In this document: positions 18,394-28,948 of the stretch, piece after piece
How the letters are laid out: each line of letters begins with the position of its first letter
Numbering within the stretch: position 1 is the stretch's first letter
Source: Chitinophaga filiformis
Lineage (GTDB): Bacteria > Bacteroidota > Bacteroidia > Chitinophagales > Chitinophagaceae
Assembly: GCF_021646545.1 (NCBI RefSeq)
Contig: NZ_JAKIRP010000020.1
Span: 1 to 64,000 of the forward strand
DNA length: 64,000 nt
Direction of reading: 5' to 3'
Program-made: the position numbers and the translations under genes
Notes under the pieces: generated by a model
What the model was told of the DNA's origin: nothing
Databases searched by the model: none
What the model saw: the letters and a program-made list of their open reading frames with translations, nothing else

Positions 18394-19472
18394 TTATTCC
18401 CGCTTTAAACTCTTCACCGGATCAACCATAGCTGCCCGGATCACCTCATAACTCACCGTCAGCAACGTGATACTAACCGCCAGTAATCCGGAGAAGACAA
18501 ACACCAGCCAGTTAATCGTGATCTTATATTCAAAATGTTCCAGCCAGGTATTCATGGCCCACCAGCCAATAGGAATGGCTATCGCAATGGCGGCTATTAC
18601 CAGCTTCATGAAATCAAATGTCAGCAATCCTGTAATATTGAGAACTGAGGCGCCCAACGCTTTACGCACACCGATTTCTTTCACACGGCGTTCAGCTACA
18701 TATGCCGACAATCCAAGCAATCCCAGGCAGGAAATGGAAATCGCCAATGCTGCGGATAATCCGGCCAGCGACTGCGTGCGTTGTTCTGCGTCAAACATCT
18801 TAGCGTATTGCTGATCTGTAAACTGGTAGTTGAACGGATAATTGGGATACTCCACCCTATCTTGTGCAGGTAATCCCATGGCAGCAGATACTCAAAGTCA
18901 AAACGGGTATTTGACGGCAGCTGCTCTAATACCGCTGTTACCTGGAAGTAATCAACCGAATCGATCTTAATCACTTTATTCAGGGCATTCTCATTTCCAA
19001 ACAGTTTCTTTGCCAACCCTTCTGTAATAACGATGGAATTGATATTATGTAACGGCTCTTTGTTTGTTGTAGCGGCAAGGGGGAAACTAAACATCTGCAG
19101 GAAGGCAGGATCTACAAATCCGCCGTTGACACCTGTAAAACGTTTATCACCGGCAGTCAGCAGGAAACTGCTGATGTCCGCAAAACGGGTCGTACGCTCT
19201 ACTTCACCAAAATCTTTCTTTAAAGCCGGCGCCAAAGGTTGTTCCGTCTGATTGATAGCTATCTGTTTCCCATCAGAAGATGCCAGGCCATATACTTCGT
19301 ACAGCCGGTCTTTATTCTCATGAAACTTGTCAAAGCTGATCTCATTCCGGAGCCACAGAAATACCAGACCAGCTGCCGCCATACCTACGGCCAGGCCGGA
19401 AATATTGATGAAAGAAAAACGTTTGGTGGACAGCAGACTGCGCCAGGCGATCTTTAGGTGGTTCTTTATCAT
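18394..19472 (-). pseudogene. Decayed MacB/FtsX-type ABC transporter permease (internal deletion plus frame change)
   Basis: The N-terminal part (ATG at 19472, MIKNHLKIAWRSLLSTKRFS) shows the first membrane helix and the start of the MacB periplasmic domain up to about FDFEYLLPWDYL. The C-terminal part, in another frame (about 18870-18394), shows the family ending: FTDQQYAKMFDAEQRTQSLA, ERRVKEIGVRKALGAS, and VDPVKSLKRE. Intact Bacteroidota permeases of this family are about 780-800 residues; here roughly 400 are missing and the two halves are out of frame, so the gene is not functional as it stands. The join lies near 18850-18885. No ATPase partner gene is adjacent. Family members typically export peptides, lipids or drugs. 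Confidence 0.85.
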
Positions 19473-19788
19473 GGGATGATCCGTTTTGGATTGCGTTCGG
19501 GTTGTGGGGCGCAAGGGGTATGCCAAGGGGAGATCGATATAAGTAGCAAATGGTTAGTTATTAAATATTGTTAGATATGTTCAGTATTACCGGGTAGGTG
19601 TTCGGTTTTGGTACAGGCTATCACAATCCCTTAATAAAAACATTCAACGTTCGGGTGTTCTTTGCATTTATCTCTGCTGCCCCGATGTATTCAGCGCTTT
19701 CACTCTCCAAAATATTAATTATCAATACCAATACAATTATCTTTTACATATTATCTGTACTTTTATACCATTCTAATTTTTCTAACCT

Positions 19789-20259
19789 ATGGCATCTGGC
19801 AATATTACAATTAAGAAATCAAAGACCTTATACATCGTCCTCTCAATTCTATTTACTGGACTCGTCGCCAGTTTTTTTGTCGGATCATATGAAGAAACAA
19901 AAATTCAGCTACACGAAAATCCGATTGCTGCCGGCCTCTTTATCCTGTTTTTTGTGTGCGTCGCAGCTTTTTGTTTATATAGTGTGTTTGATAATAAGGC
20001 CGTGATAATATTTTCTCCCGATGGTATAACACATAAGAAAAAGATAATTCCCTGGGAAAATATTAAGGGATATAAAATAGTGGAAAGTCCCAATGATAAT
20101 ATGACGACTTTATCGCTGGTCCTGACGCTGAAAACCCATCCCCGCGAATACACAATAGAGCTGCTAGGCTTGAATACAAGTGAAGCGCATATCCGGAATT
20201 GTATCAAAACATTTTCAGATCAGTCTATAATTGATGAAGATCTTTCTCCTAAAAACTAG
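19789..20259 (+). CDS. Two-span membrane protein with PH-like C-terminal domain (function unknown)
   Basis: This 156-residue protein has two membrane helices (residues about 14-33 and 46-66) and a cytoplasmic C-terminal domain. The motif IIFSPDGITHKKKIIPWENI resembles bacterial PH-like domains, where a WENI-type phrase is common. The ATG at 19789 follows an AT-rich upstream segment. It is convergent with the giant RHS gene, sharing a hairpin terminator at 20278-20315. It is not on the RHS strand, so it does not have the usual place of an immunity gene, although two-helix membrane proteins can serve that role. No specific function can be assigned. Confidence 0.7.
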   Translation: MASGNITIKKSKTLYIVLSILFTGLVASFFVGSYEETKIQLHENPIAAGLFILFFVCVAAFCLYSVFDNKAVIIFSPDGITHKKKIIPWENIKGYKIVESPNDNMTTLSLVLTLKTHPREYTIELLGLNTSEAHIRNCIKTFSDQSIIDEDLSPKN

Positions 20260-20277
20260 TATTCAATAAATATAATT

Positions 20278-20315
20278 TAGCCCCCTGATGTTTTAACACA
20301 AACACCAGGGGGCTA
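20278..20315. terminator. Bidirectional hairpin between convergent genes
   Basis: A 15-bp stem with one mismatch (tagccccctgatgtt / aacaccagggggcta) has an 8-nt loop. It lies 18 bp after the membrane-protein gene and 21 bp after the RHS gene stop. A-rich flanks on both sides give U-rich 3' ends in one direction, and the position between two stops fits a shared terminator. Confidence 0.8.
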
Positions 20316-20336
20316 AAAAATTACTACCTGCTGATC

Positions 20337-23300
20337 TTACTTATCTGTTTTTTTCTTTATCGTCTTTCTTGCTATCTTACCTGTTGCACTTACCGGGAAA
20401 TTAGCTAGTTGCCTGTAGGTTTCCGCTAAGCCCTCGCCTACCGCTTTGGTAAGAAATGCCGATTTGAATCCCAATGAATTGGCAAGTTTTGCTTTAGACC
20501 AGCCTCCCAAGCCGTATTTACTTCCGCCAAATGCGACTTTAACACCAAAATCAATTCCTGTTGACAAGAGTGACTTATTATAGAACGTAAGTCCGATCTT
20601 GTCCTTATCAAATGGTTTCACATCGAGTATCGAACCGAGTGCATGGGCGGTCATTGGCATTGTAAGGCCAGCAAGCGTTGCGTCAAACACATCCGTTTTC
20701 CAGATACTGCCGTTTGCAATTGTCTGACCGAGAACGTCTACACTGGATTTAATCCCAAACGATAGCCATGTTACCTTGGGGTCAATACGTGGCATTAAAA
20801 ATCCAAGACCGCTTCCCAGCACATAACCGCTGGAAACCTGGAAGAACGGGTCTCTTACAAGACCACGACCGAAACCGGCGCCTCCTTGTGCTATCGGATC
20901 GAGGTTCGAATTCGTTTCTTCCATACGCAAGCCCTCGTAATGCGCGTTGATAATCTCCTGGCATCTGATACAATCATCCGTTTTCGCTATTTTCGGATTT
21001 CTCGCGGATTCTTCAAACATGGCATTGATTCTCTCCTGCTCTATCGCCCTTTGCTGCTGTATGTAGAGCGCTGTTTTTGTATTTGAAATTTCCAGGGCTG
21101 CATGCAACTTGAACAGCGGAGTAGTTAATTCCCAGGTTTCCAGACCGTCCAGATCAATTGAATTGATAGGCTTATTACTTGCAAACTGGTAAGGTGTCAG
21201 TTCCGGATACGTCGGAGCCAGCGGGTCCATACTCAGGAACCTGCCTATTCTGGTATCATAGATCCTCATACCATAGTCCTGCTGATTTCCGTCCCCCTTC
21301 ACATCATTGTCATTTTCCTTACCGTTAAATCCATACCTGTAGTTATTACTTGCAAAGCCTCTTCCCGGCATCTGCATACCGAAAGGATAATAATCCTGCG
21401 CTGAAACCAGGTTAGCTTCATAATGATCGATCGTACTACCATCCCTTGATACACCTATTCTTCTATCAGATACTGTTGCCAATACATTGTCCAGGTGATT
21501 GCCCAGCTCAAACATCTTCCTGCCTCTGACAAAGGCTACCTCAGTTGCATATCCCAAACCAGGGAGATCAATATTATTCTGCGGCGCTGCACTTTGAACA
21601 TCGGTACTCAGCTCGTTGATCCCCAGTCTGCCATCTCCATATAAATGAGCCTCTGTCTGAGTAAGCAGCCCACCATTTAAAGAACTGTCGCCCTTCACGT
21701 ACACACTCATTACATTCCCGGAGGCATCACGAACATACCAGGTCTGTATACCTTTGAAGGTTTTACTGATACGCTTATTAGAAATATCATAGGAATAATT
21801 GGTTGGCCCACTTGCTGAGCTTATGACCTTGATCTTATCATATCCAGTCCATTGTATGCTCGTTATCCCCGCTGCCCTGTCGATATTCAACTGACCTCCC
21901 CCTGTATAGTTATAGTTATTGGTTACCTGGTTGTCTATGTCATTCGGGTAGTTGCCTGCGTCCACGCCATCAAAAATGTATAACAGCTTATTAGTTCCAC
22001 TGGTGTAGTTATAGATAAGGCTATCCATTGCCAGCGGTTTCCCTGCAAATGTATTATTTCCTCTGCGGAGATATGTCCTGATGTTACCATTCGGATCATA
22101 GGACACCTCCTCCTTAAAGTCCGGCAACACAACAGGCGTCCAGCTATTATTAGCCTTATCCAGTCCTTTTACAGCCTGCATACTGGCTATCCTATTCAGC
22201 ACATCATACGTATAATTATACATCAACGGCGTACCAATGGATGATATATGCTGACTGATACCGGCAATATTTCCGTTAAATAATGGTTTAAAGTAACCAC
22301 CAATGTTGCCCGGATCTGCAAAAGGATGGACAGTACTACCTATAGGTTTATAGTCCCTCGCACCATAATAGTGCAACGCCAGACCATATACATCTTTGGC
22401 AACAGCGCTTGTACCGGCACCATCTCCTCCCATATCAAATATGGAAGTATCTGCTGTACTGTTAATTCCCTTCAACCAACCCTGCAGCGTGTAAGTATAA
22501 TCTATCCCTTGTACCTGCTGCTGTCCTATCACCGTTCTTGCAAGCGGACCATATTTATAATACTGATAGTAGGCGTCCCTGTCCCAGTTAATGCTATCCC
22601 TGCTGGTTTCTACATTTGTCAGCTTATTATTCGCATCATAGGTAAAACGGTGATATAACGCATCCCGTGCACCTGGCTGATAAGCCACATGTTTGACTTT
22701 TCCGCTAAGCAGGTCATACTGATATACCATTTTCTTCCAACGGTTATTACCCTCTGCCATTCCTCCCGTTTTAAAATCCTGTACCAGGGTATCTACATTA
22801 CCGTATGCATCATAACTATAGAAGGTTCCAAAAGTATAAGCCCCGGTATTTACAGCTGCAGTACCTGAAAATACACCCGACCAGGATACGCGGTTTCTCA
22901 GGTTACGCTGGCTGATCACTGCTCCTGATAAAGGCGTATAAGGCTCGTCATAGGTGGTAGCAATAACTTCCGTCCTCAGCATATTGGCATACCACTGTGC
23001 CAGGGTATACGGGTTACGGCTGGTACTATTTGATATTGAGCCGGATGTAGCGCCAGTCTGCGTAATGCGTCCCAGGTTATCATAAATAGTATAAATGCTG
23101 GTGGTTGATATTACAGGCTGCGCTGCAACCAATCTACCAACCCTGTCATAAGCATAGCGCAAAGCCGCAGTGATATCTGGCGTCAACTTGGTTGTTACCT
23201 GGTTTAAGGTATTATACCTGTAATTTGTCACCATGGTATGAGCCGGCAGCTGCTCCAGGCCCCTTGCTCTGGCAGCCTTCACAGCATTTAACCAGGTTGG

Positions 23301-26300
23301 TGTGCGGTTTACCACAACACCCGCCGGTGGCACTGTCTTCACCAAAGATCCCGCGCGGTCATAATAGTACAATGTATAATGATATTCCGACGTGGTATAG
23401 GAAACTGTAAAGAGCTCCCTCAATCCGGCATTCATGCAACTATCTATGTATGCCTTGTTGAAACCGGCCTTTAGAGAATCTCTGTATGCATTAAACAACT
23501 CGGTTCCCTTACTCACTGCAAAAAACTCATTATCAGAACAGTTGTTTACCTCGTTGACATCAACCTCCTCAAATACCGGTTTAGTATTACCACAAAGTAA
23601 GGGGCCTTTACTCATACGGAAGCAACTGTCAGCCCCCACACAGTTAAACACTCTATGTACCGGTGCTATCGCATTGCCTGTAAGCGTAAATACTTTCACC
23701 GCAGTGTCCTTGATGACGACATCCCACACCATGATAGTATCAGGATTAAACCTTACCCCAACAGGATCAAAAGTAACATTGATCAAACTATCGTTACATC
23801 CCATCGGTGCATAAGGTGGTGTGAAAACCATCATTGAGCTCCGTCCATATGTACCAACTCCCACAAATCCGCCATCTGCATTCTCTATAAGCTTTGTAAA
23901 GAGAACAGAACTATCCAACCTGAGCATATCAGACCAGCGAAGAGTTCCATCTTCATTGACTTTCTCCCACACAATGCCATTATTATTGGAAGACAGTATA
24001 TTCTGGGCTGCTATAATGCTACCATCCGAGCCTACTGCCGTCGGCATCCACTGATAGACAGATTGACTCAGCGGACGGGAGAACTGTTTAGCATATTTTA
24101 TCCTGCCATTCTCGGTTAAACTCAATACACTTTGTTTTATACCTCCGGCGTCTCCGGCAGAATAACTAACTATATACCCATCCTTTACTTTATGGAGATA
24201 ATTAGAAAAGTTCGTGATTGTCTTTGTCGGCTGGCCAATGTCATACCAATAGACACTCAACCGTTGCCCTGTTTTCTTGTCCACTTTCAATATCCAGCCA
24301 TCAAACTGCCCTACTGATACTGAAGTCACCCATGAACATCCAGCTATCACCAGTGTATCTTTATTCTCCACCATCGAATAGCCTTCATCTCCGCTGCCCT
24401 CACCAAAACGCTTGAGCCAGTTAAAGGTTCCGTCAGGCTTAAGTGATCCAACAAGAAAATCTGCAACACCATCTGCAAGATTATATCGTGCTACATATGC
24501 GTATCCCCCATCACTTGTCTGCAGAATTTCAGCGCCCGTCTCTCCCCAGGTTGTATTAAGGCCGACACGTTTGCTCCAGGTTACATCGCCCTGTGCTGTC
24601 AGTTTAACGATCATCGCATCTCTTGCCGCAGCGTAAGCCGCAATGGTACCGATCGCTATATATCCGCCATCGGATGTAGGCTTGATCCTGGCAAAATTGT
24701 CATTTCCAAAACTGCCGTAATGTTTAGACCAGAGCACCTCGCCCTTACTATTCGTCCTGATAAGATATGCATTCTTATTATTGGCCGCGATAGGTGTAGC
24801 CCCTGCCAGCATGAACCCATTATCCGGGGTGCGGATAACATCGTAGATCGTGTCAACATTTCCTGTCGTATAACTATGAATCAACGGTTTACCTCCGCTG
24901 CAAACAATGCTGTCTTTAAATGGATAAAGCTGACAGGTATCCATAAATTCCATGTATTCCCACAACTGCTTATTCATTCCCAGCTGATTATTCATGAAAT
25001 TCACAAACAGCTCATTCTTCCTTTGCTGCAGGGAATCCGGCTCTTCGCGCAGCGGTGTTATGCCGGGATATGTTGCCTGAAAACGGCTGTAACTATTTCC
25101 CACCACCTCGCAGCTCGCACACGGCGCTGCTATGTTACATTGCATGATAGTTGGGACCACCAGCGGTTCCTCAAAGTACGTACAGGTGTTGGTTCCCGGT
25201 ACATTACAGGCACCCAGCAATTGCTGCACCTGCACTTCGGACAGAGAAGTCCCCCTTGTACGGTTCAGGTAAGTGGCCAGCGTTATATCTGATGGCTTCT
25301 TGTAGGACTGGTATTCAATATTTAATATTCTGAGCTGATTACATTCACAATCAGTAGGCGCAGTATAAGTCGGTTTGTTCGTATAAGCCGACTGTTTGTC
25401 ATACGGCGCCGGCAATGTAATAAGATAGCCATTACAGTTCAGCGGATCTATAATACCTGCCTGGGCATTATATGTATTCAATACTTCACTGAAACTTCTG
25501 TAGTAACTCTCACTGGATGGCTTAACTGAGCTCGCACCGTAAGGATGGTCCATATCAGACCCTTCCTTACAAACCGCCAGCAATTTTGGTATAATAATGC
25601 TATCAAGTACCTGCTGGCTATACTTGCACGGAGCCAGTTGTTTCACCCATGCCTGTACATAGCTCCTGCAATTTTCGTCATAAGACCGTTCCAGCTGTGC
25701 ATTGACAGAGTCTTTCAATACCGTTGTATCAGCATTATTTCCCAGGAACCCACCTCCATTTTCACTCAATGCCTCGTTTACCACATAAAAATTAGGCTGA
25801 TTGCCCGCAGCGCTCAGCTGAGCAGATGTTACCTTCGGATAACCAGGGTAGATAACATTATTGATCCTGTCATTGATGATGTTATGCTTGGTAGTCAGGT
25901 ACATCTGGCGGAAAGCCCTCCAGGACATATCAAGATCGCCCTTACACATCACGGCTTCATTGAAAGCTTTGTCTGCCGTATTGTATTGCTGATAACAGTT
26001 AACACTGTTACGGGAACACTTCACACTCACTGTTGCCATGCTCCACATAGACAACAAACTGGCGCCACTGCCGCCATTAAAATTACTGAGCGCTTTCTCT
26101 AATCCATCTTTTGCTGTTGCAGCAAGCGGATCTTTATTGCCTGTTACTGCAGGAAAAATATAACTGTTATTCGCAGTCGGATTCAGATAACCCATTTCTT
26201 TCGCCTCCGCATAGGTATCTACCCCCTCAAATGTCTTGTCCCACAAATAGCTATCGGCATACTTCTGCATCTCCAGTAGCTTATAGTACTCCGGATGAAA

Positions 26301-28922
26301 CTTCAGTAATGCCTCGGCCCATGACGCCTTGAACTTAGCTGCAAACTGTTCAGGATTCAGTAACTGCGGTATTACATAGGTATCACTGATCTCATCATAT
26401 ACTGTATCTCTGCGGCCCAGTTCATCATAATACACAACAGAATCCCTTCTGTATGGCGCCACCACTCTTTCATCCACATGGTAGAATATGGAATAGATAT
26501 TTAGTGTGTCCGCCGGATTGGCATACTGTCCATAAGCCCCGGATACATCCAGCAACATGGCATTTCTGATACCTGCTATCTCAGAACCGGATTCGCACAA
26601 AACGTCACAGGCCTCAACCGCCGCCTGGTAAGCTGCATACACAGCTCCCCTGTAAGAAGCTGAATCCACTGGTGAAACACCTGCTTTTGCCAGATAATTA
26701 TTTCTGAATGCCTCCCAGGTGCCGACACTGTCACGACAGGTCTTACAATCCGGCACACAGGTCCTGGAGCTATCGTTCGCGAGGATATCCCGCTGTTGCT
26801 GCACAAACTGTTCAAGTGTGGTGCATAATTGTTTCTTCAGATATACACTATCTCGGTAATAGTCCATTGCCTCCCGGTTCACGCTCAGGCGTTTGGTGAT
26901 CTGGTAAGTACCTGCAGGTAAAAATTTAGTAAATCCAACCTCCAGATCCGGTACACCACAGGTGGCAGGAACTGATCCCGGCGTATAATTATGTAATACG
27001 GTGTCGAACGGTTTACCTCCCAGTCTTTGATTGGAAGCATCGTCAGTGATACTTATCTCCAGGTCAAACAAACCATTGTAACAAATTGGATTATTATTAC
27101 AATCGGTACGTTGCAACACCGGGGCTTTCAATTTGTAGTTAAAGACATAGTTACCAGGCAGCGTAACCAACTGGCTCTGCGTATTTTCCATTACCAGATC
27201 TTTCACTATACGATTATTCGCCCTTGACAGCGTATCTGTATAAGAAATAAGCGGATTGTAGGAAAGTCCTGTAAGGTTAGCGCTATCTGGCACTCCTGAT
27301 AACGCCGTGGCTACCGTGCGGCCATACATGTCGATATAACTGACATGATACTGTCCATTGGCATCCTGCACAATATTTTTGAAATAATGGGATTTCACAC
27401 CGATTTCGGTTCCAAACAGGGCATCCAGATCATTGTCACCTGGTGCACCGTAACTATATCTTGTATCATGCCCACTACCAATGCGATGCACAGGTCCTAC
27501 TCCGCTCTTCCGGCTCACCCGGTCTGTGTTATCCTGCGTATAAGACGTTTCAGTAAAAGCATATCCAGCGGCATCCGGAAGATATTGATTAGCCCCATTA
27601 TCCTTCTCCGGATTATTACCTGAGTAGTACTGGCTGGCGCCGGAAGTATTTGACATCGGACTCGCAGATGCCGTCAGTATATCGGCCGCATTGATCAGCG
27701 TATCGTAATTTCCCTTGTCATACTCACCGCCGTTGATTGTCCGGTTAAAGTTGCGGGAATATTTCATCACAGAACTCATAGTCGGCGCCGGAAGCACCTC
27801 TATAGCAGAACGACCCTGATGATCATAATAGGTCTCTGCCACAACTGTCGTATTAGTAGTGTTATTCTTTGTAACTGTCTGACGATTGCGGAGACTACCA
27901 TCATAATATCTTACAACCGCTTTTCTCATTCCATTCTCCGCAAACTCTACTTTTGATTGCCAGTTTAACTGACGTTGATGGCCAGTGAAAGCATATTGTC
28001 CAAGACCATCCTGGTATAAAGAACTCCAGGGCGTCTCTGTCCTGCCGATACCTGTCTTTTCCTGCACAGCCCTCACCCGGAAAAACAATACTCCGCCATC
28101 GCTGTACAACAATGGGATATTATACGAGTTCGTCGCCACCGTCACACGGGTTGCATTATTGCGGAATATCAGATTGCGGTTTAACGGTTCGCCATATCTT
28201 CCGCTCTGCAATGCTGTTGAATCAATGTAAGCCCATTCGAGATCGTATACATCTGCACCGGTCATGGCTGGCCATGTGACCCCAATCTCGTCCGTAGAAT
28301 CTGTATTGGCAGGTGCCGGAGAAATAACCCCGATACGCTGCACACCGTCATTCACGCAGGACAACTTATATACCAAACGTATATCCATCGCATTCTCCAA
28401 CACCAACGCCTGCAACACATTCGATGTCGCATTCGTAGTTACGCTCAGTATTTTAACCGTTACCCTATGTGCATTGTTAAATACAACACTACTTCTGGCT
28501 GTATAAACACTGGTATCTGAATAATTGATATTCATTACCCTCTCCACAGAATCAATTCCCTGATCCGGCTTAGTATAGATAATACGCACATTTACCGAAG
28601 CCGTAAAGGTAGCCGGGAGTAACACGCGTGCATATTCGTTGATCTTAAATGTAATGACATTCTTTACTGAATAGGGAGTATCCAACTTATCCCTTAAAAC
28701 AGCACTAAAATAAGCAGTATCTTCCACGAAAGCGATCGAGTCTTTCGCCAGCTCGCCTCTACTGCCATCCAGCAAATCTCTTGCAACCGTCACCGTTTGT
28801 GCCTGACTGCCTGTTACCATCAGTATAAAAAGCAGCGGGAGAACAAACTGTATTAGCTTCGCCGCGACCGATTTCGGGTTATTCAACAATCCCGCCTTTA
28901 TTAAAAATGAATCTTTTCTCAT
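20337..28922 (-). CDS. Giant secreted RHS/YD-repeat protein with RHS core domain and embedded propeller-like segment
   Basis: The protein has 2861 residues. A signal peptide is at about 22-42 (FVLPLLFILMVTGSQAQ). The first 700 residues contain beta-rich segments and a YD-type part (AETYYDHQGRSAIEVLPAP). Residues about 700-1340 are Cys-rich (CVPDCKTCRDS). Residues about 1340-1700 form propeller-like repeats with the phrase TSDGGYIAIGT or close variants (PDNGFMLAGAT, TSDGGYAYVAR, NADGGFVGVGT). YD repeats then resume (YRYNTLNQVTTKLTPD) and end in the RHS core (YYPFGMQMPGRG, NGKENDND, IGRFLSMDPLAPTYPELTPY, about 2505-2590). The last 270 residues are unlike the rest, Gly-rich with hydrophobic stretches and a basic tail, and occupy the place of the variable toxin or effector tip in RHS proteins. 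It is the last gene of a three-gene operon, 26 bp after the 550-residue gene. Confidence 0.92.
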   Translation of the reverse strand: MRKDSFLIKAGLLNNPKSVAAKLIQFVLPLLFILMVTGSQAQTVTVARDLLDGSRGELAKDSIAFVEDTAYFSAVLRDKLDTPYSVKNVITFKINEYARVLLPATFTASVNVRIIYTKPDQGIDSVERVMNINYSDTSVYTARSSVVFNNAHRVTVKILSVTTNATSNVLQALVLENAMDIRLVYKLSCVNDGVQRIGVISPAPANTDSTDEIGVTWPAMTGADVYDLEWAYIDSTALQSGRYGEPLNRNLIFRNNATRVTVATNSYNIPLLYSDGGVLFFRVRAVQEKTGIGRTETPWSSLYQDGLGQYAFTGHQRQLNWQSKVEFAENGMRKAVVRYYDGSLRNRQTVTKNNTTNTTVVAETYYDHQGRSAIEVLPAPTMSSVMKYSRNFNRTINGGEYDKGNYDTLINAADILTASASPMSNTSGASQYYSGNNPEKDNGANQYLPDAAGYAFTETSYTQDNTDRVSRKSGVGPVHRIGSGHDTRYSYGAPGDNDLDALFGTEIGVKSHYFKNIVQDANGQYHVSYIDMYGRTVATALSGVPDSANLTGLSYNPLISYTDTLSRANNRIVKDLVMENTQSQLVTLPGNYVFNYKLKAPVLQRTDCNNNPICYNGLFDLEISITDDASNQRLGGKPFDTVLHNYTPGSVPATCGVPDLEVGFTKFLPAGTYQITKRLSVNREAMDYYRDSVYLKKQLCTTLEQFVQQQRDILANDSSRTCVPDCKTCRDSVGTWEAFRNNYLAKAGVSPVDSASYRGAVYAAYQAAVEACDVLCESGSEIAGIRNAMLLDVSGAYGQYANPADTLNIYSIFYHVDERVVAPYRRDSVVYYDELGRRDTVYDEISDTYVIPQLLNPEQFAAKFKASWAEALLKFHPEYYKLLEMQKYADSYLWDKTFEGVDTYAEAKEMGYLNPTANNSYIFPAVTGNKDPLAATAKDGLEKALSNFNGGSGASLLSMWSMATVSVKCSRNSVNCYQQYNTADKAFNEAVMCKGDLDMSWRAFRQMYLTTKHNIINDRINNVIYPGYPKVTSAQLSAAGNQPNFYVVNEALSENGGGFLGNNADTTVLKDSVNAQLERSYDENCRSYVQAWVKQLAPCKYSQQVLDSIIIPKLLAVCKEGSDMDHPYGASSVKPSSESYYRSFSEVLNTYNAQAGIIDPLNCNGYLITLPAPYDKQSAYTNKPTYTAPTDCECNQLRILNIEYQSYKKPSDITLATYLNRTRGTSLSEVQVQQLLGACNVPGTNTCTYFEEPLVVPTIMQCNIAAPCASCEVVGNSYSRFQATYPGITPLREEPDSLQQRKNELFVNFMNNQLGMNKQLWEYMEFMDTCQLYPFKDSIVCSGGKPLIHSYTTGNVDTIYDVIRTPDNGFMLAGATPIAANNKNAYLIRTNSKGEVLWSKHYGSFGNDNFARIKPTSDGGYIAIGTIAAYAAARDAMIVKLTAQGDVTWSKRVGLNTTWGETGAEILQTSDGGYAYVARYNLADGVADFLVGSLKPDGTFNWLKRFGEGSGDEGYSMVENKDTLVIAGCSWVTSVSVGQFDGWILKVDKKTGQRLSVYWYDIGQPTKTITNFSNYLHKVKDGYIVSYSAGDAGGIKQSVLSLTENGRIKYAKQFSRPLSQSVYQWMPTAVGSDGSIIAAQNILSSNNNGIVWEKVNEDGTLRWSDMLRLDSSVLFTKLIENADGGFVGVGTYGRSSMMVFTPPYAPMGCNDSLINVTFDPVGVRFNPDTIMVWDVVIKDTAVKVFTLTGNAIAPVHRVFNCVGADSCFRMSKGPLLCGNTKPVFEEVDVNEVNNCSDNEFFAVSKGTELFNAYRDSLKAGFNKAYIDSCMNAGLRELFTVSYTTSEYHYTLYYYDRAGSLVKTVPPAGVVVNRTPTWLNAVKAARARGLEQLPAHTMVTNYRYNTLNQVTTKLTPDITAALRYAYDRVGRLVAAQPVISTTSIYTIYDNLGRITQTGATSGSISNSTSRNPYTLAQWYANMLRTEVIATTYDEPYTPLSGAVISQRNLRNRVSWSGVFSGTAAVNTGAYTFGTFYSYDAYGNVDTLVQDFKTGGMAEGNNRWKKMVYQYDLLSGKVKHVAYQPGARDALYHRFTYDANNKLTNVETSRDSINWDRDAYYQYYKYGPLARTVIGQQQVQGIDYTYTLQGWLKGINSTADTSIFDMGGDGAGTSAVAKDVYGLALHYYGARDYKPIGSTVHPFADPGNIGGYFKPLFNGNIAGISQHISSIGTPLMYNYTYDVLNRIASMQAVKGLDKANNSWTPVVLPDFKEEVSYDPNGNIRTYLRRGNNTFAGKPLAMDSLIYNYTSGTNKLLYIFDGVDAGNYPNDIDNQVTNNYNYTGGGQLNIDRAAGITSIQWTGYDKIKVISSASGPTNYSYDISNKRISKTFKGIQTWYVRDASGNVMSVYVKGDSSLNGGLLTQTEAHLYGDGRLGINELSTDVQSAAPQNNIDLPGLGYATEVAFVRGRKMFELGNHLDNVLATVSDRRIGVSRDGSTIDHYEANLVSAQDYYPFGMQMPGRGFASNNYRYGFNGKENDNDVKGDGNQQDYGMRIYDTRIGRFLSMDPLAPTYPELTPYQFASNKPINSIDLDGLETWELTTPLFKLHAALEISNTKTALYIQQQRAIEQERINAMFEESARNPKIAKTDDCIRCQEIINAHYEGLRMEETNSNLDPIAQGGAGFGRGLVRDPFFQVSSGYVLGSGLGFLMPRIDPKVTWLSFGIKSSVDVLGQTIANGSIWKTDVFDATLAGLTMPMTAHALGSILDVKPFDKDKIGLTFYNKSLLSTGIDFGVKVAFGGSKYGLGGWSKAKLANSLGFKSAFLTKAVGEGLAETYRQLANFPVSATGKIARKTIKKKTDK

Positions 28923-28948
28923 CTCTTGATTATTTTCACAATGAATGA

